From positions 1 through 57,389 of the forward strand of contig JAJFLQ010000058.1 of the NCBI GenBank assembly GCA_021772615.1: a stretch of DNA of 57,389 nt. Direction: 5' to 3'. The notes under the pieces were generated by a model that worked only from the letters and a program-made list of their open reading frames with translations, ran no database searches and had not been told where the DNA came from. The position numbers and the translations under genes were made by a program. Positions 15,335 through 27,100 of the stretch are shown in pieces (position 1 is the first letter of the stretch; each line of letters begins with the position of its first letter). Origin of the DNA: Verrucomicrobiota bacterium. Lineage in GTDB: Bacteria; Verrucomicrobiota; Lentisphaeria; JABSQK01; JAJFLO01.

Positions 15335-18175
15335 TTACGGAAAAGAGGTAAAGACGGCCTCGGGTACGTATACCCAGTAGCCGGTAAGTGGCTGAAGCAG
15401 CAGCGAAGTCATTGAGAGCTGGGAACGCTCTCCATCGGGCGAAAGCGCATAAATCGACGCCGTTTCGCGCAGATCTTCGGCGACTTCCCCACCGCGAATA
15501 ACGCCGATGGCGTTCCAACCCGCTTGCAGTGAAACATCTGCTGTGCCTTCGGGGCCGGGCGCCAGGTCCACGAAGCGCGCACGCGACGATCCTACGATGT
15601 AACCTTTCCCCGGAACGAGCGGTACGTCTCGCGGCACCGCTTCGTAGTGCCCGTTGTCCCATGTCCACACCGTTCCTTCAAGTGCGTCCCCCAACTGGGT
15701 GACCACGGTATCGCCCGGCCCTGGAACATGCGGCACAGAGATCAGATTCAACCCTTCGTCGAGCTGTAATGTCGGCGCCTGCGGATCGCTGCCTATCGCG
15801 AGTTCTTCGGCCGTGGTCATCCCGTCGTAGTCCGGATCCAAGTCACCGTTTTGTATGAGATTCCACAGCTCCCGTGCATCGGGGTCGGCGAAAATTGTGA
15901 TCTCGGCGACGTCGGCGTTGACACTGTATGCATTCGCTGGATCGGGCACAACGGCGATGGTAACCGTTTCCCGGCCGTCGGCGAGAATGTGTCCGGGCAG
16001 GGGCGATACGGTGATAGTCTTGACCGTTTCACCGGGTGAGAAGACGACTGTCGGGGCGATGCTTTGATACGCAATTCCGGAAATCGCCGTGCCGCCGAGA
16101 TGCAATGAAACGGTTGACGTTGTCGCGGTATTGTCTGAACGCGTCAATAGCGCAATACCAGGGCTTCCCTCGCTCTGCATTGCTGTTGCTGCGACCAATT
16201 CCAGGCCGATCACGGCCCGCGAGACGCGATCGGAGATAAAGGCTTTCGCACTATTCCCGGCACCGGCATAAGCGACGCTCGGGAGCACAACTATTTCCAC
16301 GATCTCATTCGGCTCGGTGATTCCGTCGTCGTAGGCGTCCAGGGGAATGGTCATCCGCGATTCACCGCGCGCAAACGTGACCTGCGGCAGAATGAATGAC
16401 ATATCGACACCGTTCACGGCGGTTCCGGTAATCAACAGTGACACCGTTAACGCCCCGTCCAGGGATCCGGTACGAGCAAGCGAAAAGCCGCCGCCGGGCA
16501 CACCTTCTTCCACGATCGCGGTCGGTCCTGTTACCGTCACGTGGATCGGGTCCGCAAGGCCGGTATTGATGATCTGTCCTTCCGCCCATAAGGCCTCGAA
16601 CCGCGCCTGTGAGAGATCGGTATTGGCCAGGACCAGTATGTAGTCGGTATAGCCGCTGCCGTCGCCGTTTGTATCAACGCCCACATGTGTATCGTCGCCG
16701 ACGTCGGTCAAGCGCACATATGCATCGAGCGCTGCCGCGCTGCCCGAAAGCATATTGCCAAAGTCCAGGATGTCCGCTTCTTCCGGGGCGAAATCCAGGA
16801 TCGAATCCAGATCTGGTCCCGGAGTACCCATCAAGAAGATATCCGGACCGGCGCCGCCGCGCATGGTGTCACTGCCAGGGCCGCCACCGAGGGTATCTGC
16901 CGCCGTATTTCCGCTAATGACATCATCGGCGGCAGAGCCGATGAGAACCGATGCACGTGTTCCCGCCTCGAGTGCCTGAGGGGTCGCTGTATCGGACGCA
17001 TCCCAGACGGTATTCGACAGCCACCGGCCCAGCAGCCAAGCCACCACGCGGGGCCGCTGATCGGGAGGAAGGCCGGCTGTCTCATGGAGAATATCTGTGC
17101 GTGTGCCGGTAAACCCATCGAGCCAGGTCTGCCAGATTTCGCTGCCGTCGCCGGCATCCGGACGGTATGAATTGACAATTACAGTTGCTACGATTGGTTC
17201 GCGATCCGGTTCATGATCGGTAAGCTGCACGTCGAACGCAGTTGGAGAAGACCGGGTTCCAGAGTGCGAAAACACCAGCCGTCCGGCATCGACTGCTTCC
17301 TGGCTGAATTCATCTCCCACCGTGAGCGGAACACCGTCAAGCCGCAGCTCTCCGCCCTCCGGCAACGAGACTAAGGTGAGAAAGATCTCGGCCGGCGAAC
17401 TGTCTGTGTCCGCCGTAACAAGCTGAACGCCGGTGTCGCAGGCTTCATAAACGACGATCTCGGTGGTCAGAAGCTTTGGTGCGCTGTCGTCCGCTGTAGG
17501 ATCGAGAGCGTTGATGAATTCATAGAGATTATTCGCGCCGTCGCCGTCGGCATCGGCCGAGGCGTCGTTGACCTGCGAGTCCAGGTTATATTGATCCTCC
17601 CACCAGTCGGGCATGCCGTCACCATCGGTGTCCGGCAACGGAAACGATACGGTTAGGTCAATACGATGGGTTCGCGCCCGCGATGCCTGGTTCACACCCA
17701 ATAACGATTCGGCCGGGGGCACGATGTGCGCAGCGAGGCCGTTCACGGTGATGGTCGAATACCGATACACGGCTTCGCCCACCGCCAGCGGGACGATGCC
17801 GTCTGCAACGGTGGTTTCGTCCAGTGCCAACGCTTCATGCGGTATATCGAGACGGTACGACAGGCCGGCCAGATCCTGAAGATCCACAGTCAGGGTGATT
17901 ACCGCGGCATTATCAGTCGGGGTTGCGATTGTCCACGACAATGTGCCCTCAGTAACATGATATGGCTGTCCACTGGTGGGGTTGATCACACTGCCGTAAA
18001 GTACCGTCGGCGGCTCCGGGATCGCAGCGAAACCGTTGAACGCAGATAACAGCGAAAAAGCCGCAGCGACCAGGAACGACGCTATGGATACGACCGTGGC
18101 CCGCGGCGCCGGCCGGCGATTGTACGGCTTTTCAACGCGACTGCCTGTCTTTCGTATTCTGTGAATCATCATCAT
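15335..18175 (-). CDS. secreted Calx-beta / RTX-like protein with paired C-terminal GW/GYW module
   Basis: This is an exported protein of 946 residues. The signal sequence is the hydrophobic stretch ending FNGFAA. Then follow a beta-rich domain, a thrombospondin-3-like acidic repeat (DTDGDGMPDWWEDQYNLD, about 180-200), an RTX-type glycine/aspartate segment with DTLGGGPGSDTMRGGAGPD (about 425-445) and two Calx-beta domains (about 545-650 and 655-755). A second acidic repeat (DPDYDGMTTAEEL) comes before the end. The last ~140 residues are paired units, GLNLISVP...GKGYIVG (from about 806) and GWNAIGV...TGYWVYVP (884-936). Its ATG directly abuts the TGA of the giant gene upstream, so translation is likely coupled. 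RTX segments usually mark type I secretion, but this one also has an N-terminal signal and no type I exporter is in the window. Confidence 0.8.
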   Translation of the reverse strand: MMMIHRIRKTGSRVEKPYNRRPAPRATVVSIASFLVAAAFSLLSAFNGFAAIPEPPTVLYGSVINPTSGQPYHVTEGTLSWTIATPTDNAAVITLTVDLQDLAGLSYRLDIPHEALALDETTVADGIVPLAVGEAVYRYSTITVNGLAAHIVPPAESLLGVNQASRARTHRIDLTVSFPLPDTDGDGMPDWWEDQYNLDSQVNDASADADGDGANNLYEFINALDPTADDSAPKLLTTEIVVYEACDTGVQLVTADTDSSPAEIFLTLVSLPEGGELRLDGVPLTVGDEFSQEAVDAGRLVFSHSGTRSSPTAFDVQLTDHEPDREPIVATVIVNSYRPDAGDGSEIWQTWLDGFTGTRTDILHETAGLPPDQRPRVVAWLLGRWLSNTVWDASDTATPQALEAGTRASVLIGSAADDVISGNTAADTLGGGPGSDTMRGGAGPDIFLMGTPGPDLDSILDFAPEEADILDFGNMLSGSAAALDAYVRLTDVGDDTHVGVDTNGDGSGYTDYILVLANTDLSQARFEALWAEGQIINTGLADPIHVTVTGPTAIVEEGVPGGGFSLARTGSLDGALTVSLLITGTAVNGVDMSFILPQVTFARGESRMTIPLDAYDDGITEPNEIVEIVVLPSVAYAGAGNSAKAFISDRVSRAVIGLELVAATAMQSEGSPGIALLTRSDNTATTSTVSLHLGGTAISGIAYQSIAPTVVFSPGETVKTITVSPLPGHILADGRETVTIAVVPDPANAYSVNADVAEITIFADPDARELWNLIQNGDLDPDYDGMTTAEELAIGSDPQAPTLQLDEGLNLISVPHVPGPGDTVVTQLGDALEGTVWTWDNGHYEAVPRDVPLVPGKGYIVGSSRARFVDLAPGPEGTADVSLQAGWNAIGVIRGGEVAEDLRETASIYALSPDGERSQLSMTSLLLQPLTGYWVYVPEAVFTSFP

Positions 18176-21100
18176 TCAATTCCCGGAGTGACTGTATGTT
18201 AGAAAGGCCAACAGGATGTCTCTGACCCCGTCTCCGTCGCGCTGAATTGGAAACGCACCGGAGATCGTATCACCGTGAATAAACGCGTCGAGGCCGTCGT
18301 CCGGATCAAAATTAAGCGATGCGCCGGGAATAATCAGCAGCCAGCGTGTGTTCCACACTGAGCGGCCGATGAGGCGGCTATCCGTGGTCATCTGTGTTAA
18401 CTCAACATTACCAGTGTCAAGATGGGCGCGGAAGCTCGAATGACGTCGAATCTCGCCGAACGGTCCGTTCAGGGAATCGACAGCGGGGATCCAGTTGACG
18501 TTTGAGAGATGCTGGCTTGTCGTTGGAAATGGTACAGGAATGCGCTGGTCGACAACGTTCCATTGGCGATTCTGCAGATCACCGCTCGTCGGTACATACA
18601 TGACGTCGGTACCGACCGGCACCAGATATACGCGTGGCGTCTGCGCCAGCGTCGCGTTGCTGTAGTTGTCAAACCAGATACCAACCGAGCGCACTTTCGT
18701 GGCAAATCGGCTCGGATCATAGGCATGATCGGCGCCGCCCAAAGGCCAGCCAAAAAAGTTGAGCCGCGAGATGATGTTTGAAGAAAACGGGATCACAATA
18801 CCCGGCTCCGGCTCGCCGGTGAAGGCGGCAAACGGTCGGCAGTGGCGCCGGAACTCGGCAAGCTGCCAGAGGTCTTCGACACGATGGGTCTCAAGTGTTT
18901 GCCGCCAGTTGGGATCGGAACCGCTGCCGGCATTGATGCGGAACAGCTCCCGGCGCAATGAGAAACGGCCCGCCTCTATCTGGGGATTATTGAATCCCAG
19001 TTGCGGCGCCAATACGTCGAAATTCGCCTTCATCCGGGCGAGCACATCCGCCAGGCCGCCAGGCCCCGCGATCGGGGTGTCGCCGCTCAACTGTCCTATA
19101 CCGCGAGCCCGTACGATATCGGTGAGCAGCGGCTGCGCCGATCCCGGGTCATCCGGATCGAGGTTGGTCTCATAGTCGTAGGCCTTCGCCGCCAGGTACG
19201 TATAGCGCGCTGCCAGGTCATAGGCCGCCAGGTACTTCTCGAGCGCGTCGTTGCGGGAGACCCTCAGGGCCATATCCGCGTAGCGATCCTGCTGCACAGC
19301 AGCTGCGAGCTTCTTGTTCCAGTTGGCGCGTTCCTCCAGCAGGCGGATGCCCTCTTCGAGTGTGGTGCGGTACTTGCCGGCCAACTGCTGCAGGTGTTCG
19401 GCGCTCTTCAATACCTGAATGCCCTCAACCTTCTCGTCCCCAAGCGATGTCAGGATCTCGGTGAGCTGCTCGATCAAGTCGCCTGAAAGGTCGCGCTTGA
19501 GGCCGACGATCTCCTTATCCTGTTCGATTCGCATCAAGGTCAGTGCGGCTGCATCCTTCAGTACCTGATTGACCTCCTGGATGACGGTAAATATTTTGCC
19601 TGTGGCGAACCCGGTCGACTTGATAACCGGTACGGCAAGCGACGCTGTTGGAACAGTATTTGATGTGCCGACAACAAGCGGGTCCGGTATCGCATCCTCC
19701 CCGACGGTAACCAGCTCGGTCACATCCTTCTTCAGGTATCCGAGGAGGCGAATGATGGTATCGGTAACTGTAAAGAAAACCGAGTTCGCAAACTGCAGGT
19801 TCTGGAGCAGCTCCTTGCCTTCTATACCCTGCTTGCCCAGTTCCGCTTTGGCCTGGAAATTCTCCCACATGGCGTTGAGCGAGGCTACCGCAATCTGATA
19901 GCGCTTGATATCCGACTCCACGGTAGCCTGCGCCAGGATCATCTCACCGAGAACACGCTGCAGTCGGCCGATAGACGAGCGCTGCCCCCAGTCGTCCTCG
20001 GCAATAAAGGCATACGTGGCTGCCGTAATGGGCAACTGGATGTTGACAATTTCCGGGTTCTCCAGTGGAAATGCTCCCGGCTCAGGGTCACCACTGTCAT
20101 TGGCGCCGGTCGTGTTGGCGTTATAGGGAAGAATCGCATTGGTGAAGGCCGTCAGGTCGCCGTCACCGTCTGCATTGAAGTCACTCCAACCCACGGAGTC
20201 GAAGGGAAACGTTGCCTGGATCTGGCTCGGAATTTCGGTTGCCCACGTCACCTCGAATCTGTCGCCCGCATAACCCGGCCCTGGATCGGTGTCGATCTCC
20301 GTTCTGCCGATATACATGTGCAGCATGGTGTCCGGCCCGTCGTAGCCTTCGGGATACGGTTCTCCCGGACCGACCGTCCCCGAGTACGGCGTACCAAACA
20401 CCTCGATCAGCCGATTGCGGAACGCCAGGTCCTGCTCGATCGCGCGTTCAAGATGGTCCTCGGCAGATTCAGCGGCCTGGCGCAGACGATGGTTATGCTC
20501 GTTGGCATAATCGAAGACCGCCTTCGCGTTCTTCAATGCCTTGAGCGCCCGTTCGTAGATCTGCACGAAATGCGTCGCCTGGTTTGGATTGACGGTTGGA
20601 TCCACGCGAGCCGGATCGATATCGAAGGGCACGGCGTTCGGCTCCAGCCCCAAAGGATTGAGTCCTTCGTTGGCATTGTCGTACTGGCCCTGGATCGCAC
20701 TGAGCTGTGTCGCGATCTCGGTGAGGTCGGTGACTGTTGTACGATCAATCTTCGCGATGCCCTCCTTGCCTTCCGGCGCCTCGGCGGGCAGGATAGCATT
20801 CGCCGTCACCCAGTCAAAAAAGGCCCCCTGGCCCGCGCGTTTGGCCCAACCATGCACACCCCAGGCACGGTCCGTGTCCGTATCCTTATAGCCCTGCCAC
20901 TGTCCGTCCGGATCCTCGACGTAGCTGGCCCGGTATGTCAGGTTCACGGTCTCGGCGCCAACCCGCGCCTTGCCGGCAGCGGCCTCGGCAAAGCGGCGCT
21001 CATCGAGGAAATCGACGTCTATGACGATGTCCTGCAACACGTAAAACTCCGATCGGGAAATCCAGTTGAAGTACGGATGCCGCAACAAGTCGTAGTGTCC

Positions 21101-24100
21101 ACGCAGCGCGGTCAGGTAATGCCCCCAGGCGTCTCCGTGACCTTGCGGATACAGCTTCATCGCGTCCGCTTCGTTGACGAAGCCGTCGTTGTTGGTATCG
21201 CTGATATTGTAGGAGCTGGCATAAGCCGCCTCGCCCTGGCTCTTGGTAAAATTCCAGAAGAATCGGTTATAGACTGGGCGCCCGAAGGTGTCGTCAACGC
21301 CGCGCAGTAAAGCCAGCTCCTCGTCGAGCAGAGACGGAACCTGGTTCTGGAATGCAAACAGGCTCGATGCCAGGGAACCGACGGCGACATCGTCGGTGCC
21401 GATCCCAATGGTCGGGTCCCGCGCGTCGGAATAGGCTTCGTTGCCGAGGATACTGTAGAATTCGGAGATTCGCGTGGCCGCGAGGAGGATCGCGTTGATG
21501 ACGCCACGGGTATTGACGGGCAGGCTGAGGTCGATACTGAGATCCATGGCGCGGTTCTGGACCGTCTGATACAGCTCAATCAAACCATGATTTTCGATGA
21601 CATTCTTGTCGGGGTTGAGCGCTACCGCCCCTTCGTATGCCGGGCCGAACTGCTGGATCATGGACACGTAACTCGCCGGGCTTTCGTTGTTGGTGAAATC
21701 ATTGATTCGCGCTTCATACGGGTTGATCGCGTCCAGCACCCGTTTAACCCAACCCGGTATGAGCTGCGGCCGAAATTTCCCGTCAACGTCCGGCGAATTC
21801 CCGGCGCCGGCCCACGCGCCCCGGGCTGTGAATACCGTTCCGTCATCGAGTTCGTAGTCCCGATCGGCAAAATATGTATCCCATTTGCTGCCAACCCAGT
21901 CGACGGTACCGGCCACGGCTTCGGCATCGGTGTTGATCTCGTCTTTGTGGGCGTAACGGACGAAAACGAGGTTATCCTGGAGAATCATCGGGCCTGTGCC
22001 CTCGAAAGAAACCTGGAATTTGCCCAGTCCACTTTTGCTGAAGAGCTGCCAGGCGTCCGGGCTTGTCGCCAGCGGCAGCGGCTGTTCGGTCCCGTCTTCC
22101 TCGCGGATGAACCATTGGTAGATGAGATCGCCTGTGTGGGTGCCGAAATCGCCCGTGTGACGAAGCACGATTTTCTCGTCAAAGGCGTTATCGGAGAACA
22201 CCAGTTTAACGTTGCCGCGGAATCGGCGGTCACGCTCGATCTTGAAGATGTGCAGCGCCACCGGCGCGGCGCCAAGGCTCTCGTGATTGTTCTCGGCCAA
22301 TGTCACGTAAGATACGAAATCGTCGGCCAAGCCTGAATTGGGGTCGAGGAACTGCTGGTTCGGGATCACCGCGAGCCCCGGCCCCAATCCCCGGAAGGGC
22401 AGTGACCGCGTGTCGTCAAGGGCCAGCGAGACCGGATCCACGTATGGACCGAGGCCGACCAGGTAAGCCGGCTCGCTGTTCACGTCCGTAAACGCTGCCG
22501 TGTCCAGATCTGTTGGGTTCTGGGTCAATTCGTAAAGCGCCTGTACGGTCAGGTCCCACGCACTGTTCGCGACCTCGTCCAATCCCTGAAGTAGATCCCG
22601 TTCGTCCGCTGTCAGGATATTCGGCTCCAGGATATACGACGCTCCCGGAGAAGCGGTCAGATCGCTGTCTCCGATTATTTTGTCGTTTAGGATACCCCGG
22701 ATCCCGAGTTCCTTGGTGATGGAGTCGTAGAAGACGCGGCGCTTGAGTGACGCTGACAGTTCGTCGAAAAGGTAATCCACGCCGACGACCGTCACATTTC
22801 CCGAGGCCGGCTGCAATTCGGTCGGCACATCGGTTTCGACGTCTGTCGTTCCGGGATCATCCCGGAATGACACCCGCCGCTCGGAAAGGGGCGCACACAG
22901 GCGTATGGTCCAGTCTGCCTGGTAACTGGCATTGGTCAACGGGTCCATCTTCGGATTGCGATGGTCGTAAACGACTTCCCCGGCTGCCCAGCCAATTACC
23001 CCCGGAAGTCCTTCCGCGGCGGGGTTGTCGGCACGATTTTCACCGCCGGAATAGGTCAGTGTCTCACCCGCCTTGAGGATCGGCAGGTTCGGCGGCCAGA
23101 CCGTGGGTACTTCGATGCGCACCGGACGATTCTTATTGGATGCGTCCGCATCCCGTGGCGCCGGTGTATAGTCGCCGCTGCCCAAAGGATCAGTGGTCGG
23201 CAGCCAGGGAATGCAATCACTGATCCCGTCAATACTGCTGTCGCCGTTGTTATCGATATCATACCAGAAATCACTACGTAAAGGATAGAACCAGCGTGCA
23301 AATACGACACCGTCGCCGGATACGATCCAGCCCTGGCCGCGATGATCTTCCCACCAGGTTCTCTGGGTACCGTCGTCGGAGTAATAATTGCCCATGAGCG
23401 GCTCAATTGGATCCGTTTTCTCTGTACATGGATTGATGCCGATAACAAGATTGAGCGGATATGGCGCAAACAGGGGTTCGCCGGCTTTTACCCAGTATCT
23501 GAATATGTAGTCTTCGTCTACCGTAGCGCCGCCTGGTGATCCCGCGTCTTCGTGAACGGGCTGGTTTGCCAGAGGATCGGATGTGTTGACATCGTCGACC
23601 TCGACGTCATATACCGACATGCGGAACTCTTCGGCACCGACATCGAAGTATTGGACAAGCACGAACGGGTCCGAGGTGTACGTCGAATTGAACGTCGTGT
23701 GGTTGAGATCGTTGCGTAGAGCGTATGCCGTCGCCGGCGGATTGGCAGATGTCGCGAAGGCAAAAGAGGGTGCGATCAACGCATGCTCTTCGTTCGGATT
23801 GTAGCCGGGTGCGTTCTTATCCGGTTGATTGTAGATCGACACATTCTGGTACAGGTCCGGGTCAAACGAAAACTGTCGGTTGTCCGCTGTATCCAGCCCT
23901 TCGGTCCCAAGTCGACTGGCGATGACGATTCGCTTTTTCGTGGTCGGAATCCCGGCCGAAGGCGCGACGCTCGGATAGTGAAAGCGTCGGTACAGGGCGG
24001 ATTGGAACGGCCACTCGATATCTTGATTCGTTTCGTACCAGACGACCACCAGATCTTTGGTGGTGTCGATGCCGGCATCGGCGACATCAGCGTAATACAC

Positions 24101-27100
24101 ACGATTCACCGGAATGATGGGGCCGGCGGCGATGTCGCGTGAATAGATGTCGGAATTATAATTCGAATTACCGTCGAAGAGGACGTACCCCTTGTCGGCG
24201 CCGTTGAACCTGAGTTTGGTCCCGATCTCGAAGGTATGGGCAGCGTCGAATTCGTCTGTGAATCGTTCCAGAAGGTCCGCGTTGCCATCCCAGTCGATAT
24301 CGTCATCGTACACTTTGGTGCTCACGACGCGAACGATGATTCGTTCTTTCGTCGGATCCCCGACCGCAGCGATCCCGGTGGTCGTCGACTGACTGAAAAC
24401 AATCACCGACTTGCCTGCGGCGCCGGATGTGAAGGTTCCGGCGGTGCTGACAGCAGCATCATCGCCGGCCGACGACAAGTCGTTCTCCGGCGGATCGTTC
24501 TCTGACGAAAAGGGGTCCGAGTCGACGCCTCCGTCGGTAACCTGCTGGCCGCGGCGAAAGTAAAATTTTGAACCGACCAGGGCATGTTCATCGGTCGTCG
24601 AGGGATCGAGATCGACCGGCGGCGTATTGGCGACATGGCGGAAGTGCGGATCCGGATTCGGGACGGTAAAGACACCGTGGAAATAGGATCCGATGATCGC
24701 ATCGTCAGTATCCTTTTGCTCCTCTTCAATCCCGATCAGGGTCGCCGAAACATTCTCGATCGAGACCGCCGCGCCCGCAGCCTCCGTCGTCAGGGTATCG
24801 CCGGCTTCCAATTGAATCTTGTCAAAGGCGACGGTCGCAATCGTGTACGTGCCGTCATTGCCCGTTGATCCGGAGACGGTAATCTGGTCGCCTGCCTGCC
24901 ATGCGAGGGTTGTAAAATCAAAGAATCCGTCACTGCGAATTTCGTCAGGATTCGTGTTTGCGAAGGAGATATCCGTGGCGTGGATGGTCTCGGTCACGCG
25001 GTCGGGGTTGTCGCCGTAGATCGGAATGCTCTCGCCCGGAAACCCGCTGGTGACCTGGAGCACAACCGTCACCGCCGGATCGGCTGCTGATTCCCAGTCG
25101 AGTAATACCGTGCCGTCGCGCAGGGGAAAGTAGCGATTGTCCACGTCATCCCAGATGAACATGTCGTTGACTGTACTCCCCGGCGGCACGTCGACGCCGC
25201 GCACGTCCGGTTGAACCAGCTGATTGACGAGTGCTGCGGGCGGCGCCACAAAGTCACCGAGTGCCGTGTTCATGGTGTGGATCGTATCGCCGTAGCTCCA
25301 GGACACAGTCGTCGGTTCCGTGAAAGAGGATATCTTGAAGGCATTGTACCGGTAGGTCTGGTTGTCGTCGGGATCGACGAACTCTTCGACCGGCGCGTAG
25401 GGTTGGATGTCGGTGCCCGACCCCTGTTGCTGTGAAGGAAACTGGCGAAACGGGAAATGCCCGCCGGCCAATTTCCAGCCGGTGAGCGTCGCATTATTCC
25501 CCGGATCGGTTTCACGGCTCATAATCCAGACCTTGGCATCGTGCGAGAAATAGAATTCGCCCGACCCTTTGCTCATAATCTGGTTTGCGGAGATGTTTTC
25601 CTGGGCTGCATCCTTGTTCGGGAAATGCACAATCAACGGCATATCCGTCTGATCGGCGTTCAGCGTGCTCACCTGAACGCGGTACTGCTTGATCCAATGG
25701 TATGTCAACGTTCCCGGCTCGTTCATGACGAAAAAGTCCTGTCCCCCGGGGAAGGCGAGCTGGATCCGCGACGTCGATGGTGTGAAGCCGGGGTTATCGG
25801 GAACCACACCGGTCGCGTCATAACTTTCGAGAAGGTACCGTGCCCCGGACTCGTTGGTTCTGGTGATATCCGCTTTGCCGTCGATCAGGAGACTGACCTC
25901 ATCGGCCTTCGCGATCCAATGCACACCAATACCGGGATTGGGGTTGCCCAGCGTTCTCAGGGCCTCGGATGTGATGGTGTCGGGATCCGGGAGGTCCACT
26001 ACCGCGTCGACTTCGAGCTTATAGTCCGTGCGCCACTTGATCTCGAGCCGGGTGTAATGTTGAATGGTGAACTGGAACCGCGAACCGTCCTCGTGCAGGG
26101 CGCCGTCGCCCAACGTATAGCCCATGGCCGTATGACGGGCCTCGTAGGGTTCCGTACCGCTCTCGCTACTGGCCTGGTCGGCGATTACCATCGTCGTCAA
26201 CAGCGGGTTTTTTAAGGTCACCTTGAAGGCGTCGCCGCTGTTGAATGTGAACCCGCCATCGTGAGTCAGCGATGTGGCCGTGACATCGGTGATCGGAGCC
26301 GACGTCCATGTGCTTGTGTCGTTTATGTCCGGCATCTTTGTCAGCCACTGCCCATCCCGGACATGTATAGTAAAATTCTGGCCGGAGTCCTCGAGGGCCA
26401 TTGAGCTGTTGGCGCCGTCGTGTGTACCGCTGGCGAAGAGCACTTCCTCCGGGGGTGGGTAAATACGGTACGGCCAGGTGACGATGATATCGGACCCGAA
26501 AAGATAATAAAAGTCGCCAATACCTGGCGAAACGAATTGGTCGCCGCGCTCCGAAACGATTTCCAGGAGCACCATATCCAGCTGCGTGCCGTCAATATTA
26601 AACGCGCTGAGGAACGACGTCGTGCCATCCCCGGCGCCGCTGGCCGACGCAGAGGTCGACGGGACATGGCCGAGTATCAATTCCGTCGCGGCGCCGCCGA
26701 ATGTCAATTCACTCTGATTGTTCAAACCGTAAAACACACCACCGTAGAATATCCGCTGCGAGTCCGTGTGGTAACTGATACCGCGGATATCGACAGTCGC
26801 CGGCGGCGTCACGTTGTGGGTACTCGTGGTCTCCACCCACTCCCATTTCAGACCGCTCATACTGACGTCAACATTGCTTACGAAGATATGGGGGCGTCCG
26901 CTGGTATTGAGTACAATGTCTTCGCCGGCTTCGTCCTGCGCAAAGGTGCCGGCGGGATTCTCGTACCGTCCGCCCGCCAGGATGGTGTTGTTGTCACCCG
27001 GCGCCGTTGCAAGAACGCTGACAATGTCGCCGCCGCCCGTACCGTTTACCGCGATGATTTTCTTGGCATCCAGATCTTCGTCGAGGCGAACGATGAAGCC

